A stretch of 64,000 nt of DNA from assembly GCF_002019645.1 (NCBI RefSeq), contig NZ_KV917374.1, positions 2,802,696-2,866,695 of the forward strand, written 5' to 3'. The position numbers were made by a program, and so were the translations under genes. The notes beneath the pieces are model-generated. The model was not told the DNA's origin. It saw only the letters and a list, made by a program, of their open reading frames with translations, and searched no databases. This DNA comes from Litchfieldia alkalitelluris. Lineage in GTDB: Bacteria; Bacillota; Bacilli; Bacillales; Bacillaceae_L. Below are positions 56,783 through 64,000 of this stretch, piece by piece. Position 1 is the stretch's first letter. Each line of letters begins with the position of its first letter.

Positions 56783-57634
56783 ATGAAAAAAGTTGTTGTT
56801 ACTGGAGGTAGTGGACTTCTAGGGTCTGCAGTAATACAGGAGTTTTTAGATCATGACTATGAGGTAATTAATGCTGATATAAAATACCCGAAGGAAACTC
56901 TCTGTAAAACAGTTATTACTGATTTAACAAACCTTGGAGAAGTATATGGAGTTCTATCTGGTGCTGATGCAGTGGTTCATCTTGCTGCAATTCCAGTTGC
57001 TTATTCACATCCTAATGAAGTTACTTTTGAAAATAATGTGATGTCTACTTATAACATATTAGAAGCTGCTGCCAACTTAGGAATTAAAAAAGCAGTGATT
57101 TCTTCAAGTGAATCATCCTATGGTATTTGCTTTTCAAAGCAAAATTTAGCTCCACAATATGTGCCGATTGATGAAGAACATCCCCAATTACCTGAAGAAA
57201 GCTATGGATTATCAAAAATTGTAAATGAAAAAACAGCGGATATGATCCATGCAAGGACTGGAATGCAAGTGGTATCCATGAGATTAGGAAATGTGATATC
57301 ACCAGAGATGTACAAGAACTTCCCTGATTTTATCCATAATCCTGAATTAAGAAAAACGATTCTATGGAGTTATATAGATACAAGAGATGCTGCTAGTGCT
57401 TACCGCTTGGCTATTGAAACCGATGGACTTGGTTCTGTTGCCTTAAATATTGGTGCTGACGAAACGAGTATGGATATTGAAAGTAAGAAATTAATTGCAG
57501 AGTGTTTTCCTGAAGTGAAAGATTTTAGAGGAGAACTTTCCGGTTTTGCCCCGTTACTTAATAGCGAAAAAGCTAAGCAACTCTTAAATTGGAAGCCTAT
57601 ACATAAGTGGAGAAACTATGTCAAACAACTTTAA
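56783..57634 (+). CDS. NAD-dependent epimerase/dehydratase family protein
   Basis: An extended-type SDR of 283 residues. The nucleotide-binding motif is GGSGLLG near the N-terminus. SSSESSYG and YGLSK provide the serine and the Tyr-x-x-x-Lys pair of the active site. It is probably a sugar oxidoreductase or epimerase, but the substrate is not clear. GGGGGAT lies before the ATG. The aldo-keto reductase gene follows 79 bases later and may share its control. Confidence 0.87.
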   Translation: MKKVVVTGGSGLLGSAVIQEFLDHDYEVINADIKYPKETLCKTVITDLTNLGEVYGVLSGADAVVHLAAIPVAYSHPNEVTFENNVMSTYNILEAAANLGIKKAVISSSESSYGICFSKQNLAPQYVPIDEEHPQLPEESYGLSKIVNEKTADMIHARTGMQVVSMRLGNVISPEMYKNFPDFIHNPELRKTILWSYIDTRDAASAYRLAIETDGLGSVALNIGADETSMDIESKKLIAECFPEVKDFRGELSGFAPLLNSEKAKQLLNWKPIHKWRNYVKQL

Positions 57635-57713
57635 ACCAATAACTTTCATCTAAAAGGATTTGTTGGCAGTTGATAACTGAACTATTTAAAATTATTTAAA
57701 GAGGAGATCTAAA

Positions 57714-58706
57714 ATGGTATACCAAGCAAAAGAAAATAGATATGAATCTATGAAGTACAACCGTGTGGGTAGTTCTGGTCTTTTACTACCTGCTATTTCT
57801 CTAGGGTTATGGCATAATTTTGGTGGTGTAGACTCATTTGAAAATGGGCGTGGTTTACTTCGTCGAGCATTTGATTTAGGAATCACTCACTTTGATTTAG
57901 CTAATAATTACGGTCCGCCAGCAGGTTCTGCTGAAGAAATGTTAGGTTCACTTTTGAAAACTGATTTTGCGCCATATCGCGATGAATTAGTGATTTCAAC
58001 TAAAGCAGGCTATTACATGTGGCCTGGTCCATATGGCGATTGGGGTTCTAAGAAGTACTTAATTTCTAGTCTTGATCAAAGTTTAAAGCGACTAGGACTT
58101 GATTATGTAGATGTTTTTTATTCTCACCGTCCTGATCCAAATACTCCACTTGAAGAAACGATGGGTGCACTTGATCAAATTGTTCGTCAAGGTAAGGCTC
58201 TATATGTTGGAATTTCAAACTATAGTGCAGAAGAAACAGCGCAAGCCGTAAAAATCCTTAATAATCTTGGCACACCATTATTAATTCATCAACCAAATTA
58301 CTCTATGTTCAACCGATGGATTGAGAATGGATTAGAGGATGTTCTTCAAAAAAGTGGAGTAGGTTCTATTGCCTTCTGTCCATTAGCACAAGGGTTACTA
58401 ACGAATAAATATCTTAACGGAGTTCCAAGTGACTCAAGGGCAGCAAGTGCATCGGTATTCCTTGGGGAAGAACAAGTTACAGAAGGTGTTCTCAAAAAGG
58501 TAATGCACCTTAATGAAATAGCAGTAGATAGAGGACAAACTCTTGCTCAAATGGCCCTTGCCTGGGTTTTAAGAGATGGTAAAGTTACTTCAGCATTGAT
58601 TGGTGCGAGTAAAATAACGCAAATAGAAGAAAATGTAGCAGCACTAAATAATCTGGATTTTTCTATTGACGAATTAACGAGAATAGAAGATATTTTAAAT
58701 AATTAA
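57714..58706 (+). CDS. Aldo/keto reductase, L-glyceraldehyde 3-phosphate reductase type
   Basis: A 330-residue TIM-barrel oxidoreductase. ENRYESMKYNRVGSSGLLLPAISLGLWHNFG is the opening typical of YghZ-type enzymes, which reduce L-glyceraldehyde 3-phosphate and methylglyoxal. The catalytic Asp-Tyr-Lys-His set is seen in FDLANNYGPP, STKAGY and YSHRPD. GAGGAGAT precedes the ATG. With the upstream epimerase it may act in sugar metabolism. Confidence 0.88.
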   Translation: MVYQAKENRYESMKYNRVGSSGLLLPAISLGLWHNFGGVDSFENGRGLLRRAFDLGITHFDLANNYGPPAGSAEEMLGSLLKTDFAPYRDELVISTKAGYYMWPGPYGDWGSKKYLISSLDQSLKRLGLDYVDVFYSHRPDPNTPLEETMGALDQIVRQGKALYVGISNYSAEETAQAVKILNNLGTPLLIHQPNYSMFNRWIENGLEDVLQKSGVGSIAFCPLAQGLLTNKYLNGVPSDSRAASASVFLGEEQVTEGVLKKVMHLNEIAVDRGQTLAQMALAWVLRDGKVTSALIGASKITQIEENVAALNNLDFSIDELTRIEDILNN

Positions 58707-58779
58707 GATCGGACACCCAAGTGAATAAGTATTGACATGGAAATATGAAATAGTTCCTGGATGGTTGCTTAAAATGTGT

Positions 58780-59044
58780 CGGGATTTAGGTGAATCTAGT
58801 GGCTTTGATACAGTTGCCGAGGTAAAGGCAAGACGGAAGTGAATCATAGGCCTTTTATGATTACTTACCGAAGCGAAAACAAGGAAGAAGTGAATCATAG
58901 GCCTTCTATGATTCACTTGCCGAGGCGAAATCAAGGAGGAAGTAAATCATAGGCTATCTATGATTCAGTTGCCGAAGCGAAATCAAGGAGGAAGTGAATC
59001 ATTGGCTTTCTATGATTCATTCCGCATTTCTTTTTTTAGGGTAG
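58780..59044 (+). repeat. Tandem array of 51-52 bp palindromic units
   Basis: Five units lie head to tail. A typical one holds the palindrome GTGAATCATAG-gcctt-CTATGATTCAC, then TTGCCGAGGCGAAATCAAGG. Units two to five keep the arms, and the first is diverged. The last palindrome runs into a 26-base T-rich tail that is identical to the end of the repeat at 7414-7550. A minus-strand frame (58695-58934) reading RPMIHF repeats is an artefact of the array. Confidence 0.85.
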
Positions 59045-59070
59045 ACAAGAAAAATATAGAAAAGGTTTAA

Positions 59071-59104
59071 AAAAATGCGATTCTGTGAAGAGTCGCATTT
59101 TTTA
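59071..59104. terminator. Bidirectional terminator downstream of the array
   Basis: AAAAATGCGA (59071-59080) and TCGCATTTTT (59093-59102) pair. It directly follows the stop of the minus-strand small gene at 59109. Confidence 0.88.
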
Positions 59105-59108
59105 TGGC

Positions 59109-59264
59109 TTAATATTTAATTGTTTTTTTTATATCCTCAGCTAGTTCACTTATGATTTGATCTAATTCATTCTTAGAAATGCCATACCTATTTTTTAATT
59201 CATAGACCATACTTTTTATTTCTTGTTTTATTTCAATATGCATTTGCTCTTGGTAATTTTTCAT
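59109..59264 (-). CDS. Small helical protein, 51 residues
   Basis: MKNYQEQMHIEIKQEIKSMV... is a charged, helical 51-residue protein with AGGTGA five bases before its ATG and a terminator right after its stop. No family is recognised. Confidence 0.6.
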   Translation of the reverse strand: MKNYQEQMHIEIKQEIKSMVYELKNRYGISKNELDQIISELAEDIKKTIKY

Positions 59265-59476
59265 TTTTGTCACCTACTAAATTTATACTCTGTATATTAA
59301 AGATATCATAATTTTAATTATAGTAAATTGGGAAAGTACCATACGAATAATACTAATTATTCTTTATGGTTTTGAACTATTTTCCAAATACCATGAAAAA
59401 AATTATCCTAAGAAGGTTAGAGAACCTAACATCGTGTTAATAATGTAATAGACAAAAAATAAGGAAGTGTCCATTC

Positions 59477-60079
59477 TTGGATTTACATTTTATTTGGAAA
59501 TCAATCGTTATTGTTATAGGTGGAGTATTGGTACTTCGAATTGCAGGAAGAAAATCGATTTCACAATTAACTGTTGCTCAAACGGTGATGATGGTAGGAG
59601 TAGGATCATTAATTATCCAACCGGTAGGAGATCGAAACATATGGATTACAATGATTATAACCGCTTTGCTTGTTCTTAATCTTATTATTATTGAGTTTCT
59701 AGTTTTGAAATATGACTTTTTTGAGAAAGTGTTTTACGGCAGGTCTATCATTGTAGTTGAAAATGGTCAGTTGCAAGAAAAAAATTTAGCTAAATTAAGG
59801 TTAACAGTAGATATGTTAGAAGTGCGACTGAGACAGCAAGGGATTCAGAGGATTAGTGATATTGAATGGGCTACAATTGAGTCAAATGGGCAGTTAGGTT
59901 ATATGCTTAAATCGGATAAACAATATGCCACGAAAGAAGATATAAAGTTTTTGATAGCATTGATTGAAGGGAAAGAATCAAGCGCATCTAACTCTAATTC
60001 GGGCAATTCTGATAATATTTTCAAAGAGATAAAGAAGACAAATAATCATGAAAAAGATATTCCAGATGATTTAAAATAA
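59477..60079 (+). CDS. DUF421 (YetF-type) membrane protein
   Basis: A 200-residue protein with three N-terminal helices (FIWKSIVIVIGGVLVLRIAGRKSISQLT...), followed by the soluble YetF domain (VENGQLQEKNLAKLRLTVDMLEVRLRQQGIQRISDIEWATIE). It ends in a charged Ser/Asn/Lys tail. The TTG start has AAGGAAGTG seven bases upstream. Some members of this family take part in spore function; this one is unassigned. It is the intact paralogue of the broken gene at 46428. Confidence 0.88.
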   Translation: MDLHFIWKSIVIVIGGVLVLRIAGRKSISQLTVAQTVMMVGVGSLIIQPVGDRNIWITMIITALLVLNLIIIEFLVLKYDFFEKVFYGRSIIVVENGQLQEKNLAKLRLTVDMLEVRLRQQGIQRISDIEWATIESNGQLGYMLKSDKQYATKEDIKFLIALIEGKESSASNSNSGNSDNIFKEIKKTNNHEKDIPDDLK

Positions 60080-60116
60080 CCCACAAAGAGTATGATTACT
60101 TTTTGTGGGTTTTTTG
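60077..60116 (+). terminator. Terminator after the DUF421 gene
   Basis: AACCCACAAA (60078-60087) pairs with TTTGTGGGTT (60102-60111), followed by T residues. Confidence 0.88.
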
Positions 60117-60324
60117 TGTATTACACTAAGAGGATGCTAGTATCTAACTTGTATAGTAGATTATTTGTCTCAAATGGAAAAGCTGTTCGGAAGTACGAAA
60201 GGGATTTAAAGCAGTAAAGTGCATGACTGAATGTCTAAAGATAATAAAATCATTATATTAGCCCTTACCAAATCCGTGTTTTTGCCATCTACTGTAGTAA
60301 TTAATAGCTATAGGAGGTGGTATT

Positions 60325-61862
60325 ATGAGTCACAAACTTATGAAATTCGTAGATAGGTTGCCAATTATGGATACGTTAAAACCAAAAAAGAAGTTGAAAG
60401 ATGGCAACTATTATGAGGTAAGAATGGAACAATTTTGCAAAAGCTGCACAGAGACTTGCCGCCGACACGTTTATGGGGCTACAATCGTCAAGTACCAGGG
60501 CCAACATTTGACGTTAATAGGGGGAACGTGTTCATGTGAAATGGATAAACAATCTTCCTAAAAGACATTTTCTCCCTGTTGATCAATCATTTCTTGATGT
60601 TGAGTTACCTGAGGTCAGAACTGTAACCCATTTACACGGTGGGGAAACTCCTTCACCAAGTGATGGATATCCTGAGGCCTGGTTTACAAAAGGGTATGAA
60701 GAGGTAGGTCCATTCTTTGAAAGAGAAGTTTATGAGTATCTTAATAATCAAAGAGCAACAATGCTTTGGTACCATGATCATGCTATGGGGATAACAAGAC
60801 TAAACAATTATGCAGGACTTCCGGGAGCCTATATTATAAGAGACAAACATGAAAAATCTTTAAACTTACCATCAGGAAAGTACGAAATTCCTCTTATCAT
60901 ACAGGATCGATCTTTTAACCATGACGGATCACTTTCATATCCCAACCAGCCAAACGATGCATCTAATGTGTTACCAAATCCTTCTGTTATTCCAGCATTT
61001 TTTGGTGACACAATCTTGGTGAATGGAAAGGTATGGCCTTATATGGAAGTTGAACCGCGAAAATATCGTTTTCGTATATTAAATGCATCTAATACAAGAG
61101 GGTATCAATTTATATCTTGATTCTGAACAAACAGTATATCAAATTGGTTCAGACGGTGGTCTTTTAGAAAAGCCTGTTCATATGGAAAAAATCGCGATCG
61201 AACCATCTGAACGTGTTGATTTAATCATAGACTTTTCAAAAAATGAAGGAAAGGAAATTGTCTTAAAAAACGATCTTGGTCCGAATGCTGATCCTGATAA
61301 TGAAACAGATGAAGTTATGCAATTTAGAGTCACAAAGCCACTTTCAGATTTTGATAAGAGTGTAATTCCAACTAGATTGTCAACTATCCCTAAGTTGAAG
61401 CAAAATAACATTTCAACAATTAGAAATTTAAAACTAGTAGGTACAGATGATAAATTTGGGAGACCATTGTTGTTACTTAATGGCAAAAGATGGCATGATC
61501 CAATTACGGAAAAACCCCAACTTGGTTCAATGGAAATATGGTCTTTGTTTAATACAACAGCATTTACTCATCCCATGCATATTCACTTAATTCAATTTCA
61601 AATTTTAGAACGACAGCCTTTTGACTTAGAACGCTATAATCAAGATGGTCAAATCATCTATACAGGAGGACCAACACCTCCTGAAGTGAACGAGCGAGGC
61701 TGGAAAGACACAGTAGCAGCAACATCTGGACATGTAACAAGGGTAATTGGAAAATATGCTCCACACGTAGGGCATTATGTTTGGTATTGTCATATTTTAG
61801 AACATGAAGATTATGACATGATGCGACCTTTTGAGGTGATTGATAGAGAGAAAAATAATTAA
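60325..61862 (+). pseudogene. cotA: CotA-type spore coat multicopper oxidase, three frameshifts
   Basis: The ATG at 60325 follows AGGAGGTGG. The reading [33 protein letters not shown] and KWINNLPKRHFLPVD are all CotA/bilirubin oxidase segments but lie in three different frames. Copper sites are complete: HLHGG, WYHDHA, HPMHIH and HCHILEHEDYDMM. A lost T near 60430-60434, a lost G near 60520-60524 and an extra A near 61113 explain all the shifts. CotA is a laccase of the outer spore coat. The gene is probably inactive. Confidence 0.93.
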
Positions 61863-61910
61863 AAAATTGTAAACACTTTCCCGGATAATTTCTTTGAAGT
61901 GTTAAAAGTC

Positions 61911-61960
61911 AAAAAAGAAAATGGATAATGGAAGGACCATTTATCCATTCTCTTTTTTTA
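61911..61960. terminator. Bidirectional terminator between cotA and the thioredoxin-TPR gene
   Basis: AATGGATAATGG and CCATTTATCCATT (61919-61949) pair with one bulge; a T run follows on the plus side and an A run precedes. Confidence 0.88.
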
Positions 61961-62734
61961 GTTATTGCTATTATTGGTTGTTCCAGGAATATAACATCCT
62001 TCTGGTCCACAATCTAAATCATTTTTTAATTTAGCTTCTACTGCCTTTTCTTTCTTTAATTCAATTTGTTGCCATTCAATATCAATTGTTGGAGAAAACT
62101 TTTCAGGATAACGAATATACCATCTCTGTTTCCTAATGAGAAAATTGTCCGTGTCTAGTAAAAGAGCCTCATCCAATTCGTGTAATGCTTCTTCCTTTTT
62201 TCCGTTTTTCCAATACTCCATACCTAATTTAAACTTTGTTTCCGATAATTGTTTCTCTAAATTGATAAGAGTAGAGGTAGGGTTATAATATTCATCATCT
62301 AAAACAACGTGGTCTACAGTACCATTTATTAAATTTTGTATTGCCTTTAGGTGATTTTCATTTGTCACATGAAATCCTTGTTTAACTAGTCGAATCGTAC
62401 CTTCTTTATCAATAAATATACCGTTAGGGACAATTTTAAAACCAAATAAATTAGCAAAAATATTATCCGTGTCAACAACTGTTGTAAAAGAATGATTTTC
62501 TGCATAAGGTTTTACTACTTCCGACCCTTGAATATCTACAGAAACTGATAAGAATTCAAATTCTTGATCTTGGAACTTTTCATAAAAATCCTGCCAGCCT
62601 GGCAGTTGTTCACGACAACGTCACCACGATGCCCACATAAAAATTAAAGTGTTTTTTCCTCTGAAATCATTAATTGAAACAGAATTCCCATGTATATCTT
62701 GAAGTGTAATGTTTTTCATTTTTGTCATTAACAA
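61958..62734 (-). CDS. Thioredoxin-fold/TPR fusion protein with in-frame UGA at the active site (candidate selenoprotein)
   Basis: Read through one TGA (62623-62621), the frame gives about 258 residues. It has a TlpA/ResA-like domain starting ITLQDIHGNSVSINDFRGKN, then WASW-UGA-RCREQLPGWQ, then VDIQGSEVVKPYAENHSF and the cis-proline loop GFKIVPNGIFIDKEG. A TPR-like helical tail (KFKLGMEYWKNGKKEEALHELDEA) ends in CGPEGCYIPG. TTG 62734 has AGGGAGGG six bases upstream; ATG 62728 is the next in-frame start. UGA replaces the first active-site cysteine. A CUGCC-AGGCU-GGCAG hairpin begins 15 bases downstream. Selenocysteine insertion or a recent nonsense mutation would explain it. Confidence 0.7.
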
Positions 62735-62883
62735 ACCAATCCCTCCCTTATGATTAGTTTACATTGGAAATCCCGAATACTCAATTATTTCGTTTTAAAT
62801 TAAATATTGGATTATCTGTTTGTAAACCTTCATCTTGAGTAATATTAACTATAAAATAACATTTCAAGGAGATGATTTTAGAA

Positions 62884-63075
62884 ATGGGTGCTGTTGAACG
62901 TGGCGGGTATCGATTTGAACCAGAATTTAGTGTAATTAATCAAAATGGAGCAATTCATGTATATCATGAAGGGGGATTTATAGAAGAAATAAAATTTACT
63001 TTTAGTGGAGAATTTCCAGAACATGATCAGATAGAGGAGTTAATCAATACTTACTGTGAACAGCGTGGCTTTTAA
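62884..63075 (+). CDS. ybxH: Small conserved protein YbxH (DUF5370)
   Basis: A 63-residue protein opening MGAVERGGYRFEPEFSVINQ. It matches B. subtilis YbxH as I recall it, including FSGEFPEHDQIEELINTYC. The ATG at 62884 is preceded by AAGGAG; an in-frame ATG at 62872 sits directly on that site. In B. subtilis ybxH neighbours csgA, here found 20 kb away. The function is unknown. Confidence 0.75.
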   Translation: MGAVERGGYRFEPEFSVINQNGAIHVYHEGGFIEEIKFTFSGEFPEHDQIEELINTYCEQRGF

Positions 63076-63076
63076 T

Positions 63077-63163
63077 ATGAGTTTAACAGAAATCATTCAA
63101 TCTGCTAGAGCAAATTGGTTTACACAATTGAATGATTTAAAAAAGGAAACTCTAAATAAATAA
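63077..63163 (+). CDS. Possible 28-residue protein
   Basis: The frame MSLTEIIQSARANWFTQLND followed by LKKETLNK starts one base after the ybxH stop and ends just before the next gene. Its position suggests coupling to ybxH, but there is no clear ribosome site and the product is very short. Confidence 0.35.
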   Translation: MSLTEIIQSARANWFTQLNDLKKETLNK

Positions 63164-63185
63164 AACTTTTTGTGGAGGTGCCTAG

Positions 63186-63638
63186 ATGAATCCATCTTGG
63201 TTATTTGTTATTGCAACTGCTATCGCTGTTTTTGGGATTCTTACTGTTTTTAAGGCGTTAATGGCGAATGTTCAATCAAAATTAGAAGAAGAACAGGAAA
63301 TTAAAGGAGAATCGCTTCAAAAAGAACAAAGTAAATTTTTTATAAAAGTTATTATGGTAGAAACAATACCGATTTTGTTAATTGTAGTTGGATTTTCGCA
63401 AATAGGCCAACCAGATATCGGGGATATACAGTTGTTTTTTCCTTTAATAATCATAGTAGCTATTTTTATTTACGCTGTTACAAATTTATTCATTGTGAGA
63501 AAAGAAACCATAAATTACGGAGAACCCTCACAAGAAACAAAAAATTTTATTAACACCTTTCTCTTTATTGCAATCGCACTACTATCATCTATCCCAACTA
63601 TCTCGATTGTAGGTATATTTTTATTGACAGCATCATAA
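63186..63638 (+). CDS. Four-helix membrane protein, c-subunit-like pattern
   Basis: A 150-residue integral membrane protein with four hydrophobic segments. The first is followed by a charged loop (ANVQSKLEEEQEIKGESLQKEQS). The second (FFIKVIMVETIPILLIVVGFSQI) carries a buried glutamate, loosely like proton-binding helices of F-type c subunits. GGAGGTG precedes the ATG. I know no name, and no ATPase genes are near. A terminator follows. Confidence 0.65.
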   Translation: MNPSWLFVIATAIAVFGILTVFKALMANVQSKLEEEQEIKGESLQKEQSKFFIKVIMVETIPILLIVVGFSQIGQPDIGDIQLFFPLIIIVAIFIYAVTNLFIVRKETINYGEPSQETKNFINTFLFIAIALLSSIPTISIVGIFLLTAS

Positions 63639-63654
63639 CAATCACAACAATGAT

Positions 63655-63690
63655 AAAGGTACAACTTTTGGTTGTACCTTTAACTATTTT
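63655..63690 (+). terminator. Terminator at 63.7 kb
   Basis: A perfect 11-base stem AAAGGTACAAC / GTTGTACCTTT with a five-base loop (63655-63681). The stretch from here to 63963 holds no clear gene; an eight-codon frame at 63891 with a good GAAGGTGAT site is the only candidate. Confidence 0.88.
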
Positions 63691-63963
63691 CTTTACTATA
63701 GTAAAAAGATAAGGAATTTTAAACGTAAGATAATAGGGTATAGCATAAGCACATTCGATATTCTCCTAATGCACAAAATACCTTATCCTCAGAAAAAAAG
63801 TTAGGATTAGATAAAAAAGAGAACGTGAAATAGATTTATACGTTAAAATAACACTATATAATCCTACTTATGAAGGTGATGAAAATCATATGATTATTAA
63901 GGCGAAAATAAACTAGTAACCAGTTTTGAATGATTAAATTAGTGAGAAGGAGCAGAGAAGAAG

Positions 63964-64000
63964 ATGAATTTAACTAGTATTCCAAGGAAAAAATATACAA
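63964..64000 (+). CDS. Start of a coding region, possibly D-cysteine desulfhydrase/ACC deaminase family (partial)
   Basis: AGAAGGAG lies upstream of ATG 63964, which opens MNLTSIPRKKYT before the window ends. This opening resembles the MNL..FPR+.YT start of PLP-dependent D-cysteine desulfhydrase/ACC deaminase proteins. Twelve residues are too few to be sure. Confidence 0.4.
   Translation, partial: MNLTSIPRKKYT

Noticed and set aside
58695-58934. Minus-strand frame with repeated RPMIHF motifs
   Set aside because: It is a by-product of the palindromic tandem repeats, with no ribosome site. The same motif in databases likely reflects the same artefact.
58780-59044. Tandem array considered as a CRISPR
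   Set aside because: The spacers are nearly identical, not unique, and no cas genes are present.
63891-63920. Eight-codon frame with a good GAAGGTGAT site before the last gene
   Set aside because: Too short to support as a leader peptide without comparative data.

Overview
The window is chromosomal DNA from an endospore-forming Bacillaceae species. It is AT-rich, has strong AGGAGG/GAGGTG ribosome binding sites, frequent TTG and GTG starts, and U-tailed hairpin terminators. Up to about 39 kb the gene order follows the Bacillus subtilis segment trpA-hisC-tyrA-aroA-ypiAB-ypiF-qcrABC-ypjABCD-dapB-mgsA-bshB1-bshA-cca-birA-panBCD-dinG-ypmAB-aspB-asnS-dnaD-nth-ypoC-ponA-recU-yppC-sspM-yppDEFG. Gene identities come from recalled family features; no search was run.

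Layout: 0-4 kb holds the end of the tryptophan operon with the aromatic and histidine genes. 4-7 kb has a degenerate amidohydrolase-like protein followed by ypiA and ypiB. 7-7.6 kb is a gene-free island of hairpin repeats. 7.6-10.4 kb carries ypiF and the cytochrome bc complex. 10.5-19.7 kb runs from ypjA through dapB and bacillithiol synthesis to cca and birA. 19.7-22.1 kb is the pantothenate operon, behind a leader with its own promoter and terminator. 22-32 kb holds dinG, a metal-site-less MBL-fold protein, ypmAB, aspB, asnS, dnaD, nth and ypoC. 32-35.5 kb is recU-ponA on the minus strand. 36-39 kb is the yppC-yppG block with sspM.

After yppG the order departs from B. subtilis. The region holds an MFS transporter, small sporulation-type genes (csgA-like, a basic 57-residue protein, others), an Hsp20 protein, an HD-GYP phosphodiesterase, a SEDS protein, two DUF421 proteins, a dipeptide-type ABC permease pair, an ECF sigma remnant, glutaminase, a class D sortase with its acidic surface substrate, an MprF-like aminoacyl transferase, an epimerase/aldo-keto reductase pair, a CotA-type multicopper oxidase, and a thioredoxin-TPR protein.

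Genes disrupted by indels or nonsense codons all lie between 46 and 63 kb: a DUF421 gene, an ABC permease, an anti-sigma-like gene, the acidic surface protein and cotA. I found none in the core region, which argues for real gene decay rather than random sequence error. The most striking case is the thioredoxin-TPR gene at 61958-62734. Its single in-frame UGA sits exactly where the first active-site cysteine is expected. A small hairpin follows it, with geometry like a bacterial SECIS element, so it may be a selenoprotein. Other unusual features are three intergenic repeats whose hairpin arms differ in sequence but stay complementary, a 51-52 bp palindromic tandem array, a GC-rich hairpin cluster between yppF and yppG, and two enzymes that appear to have lost their metal sites.
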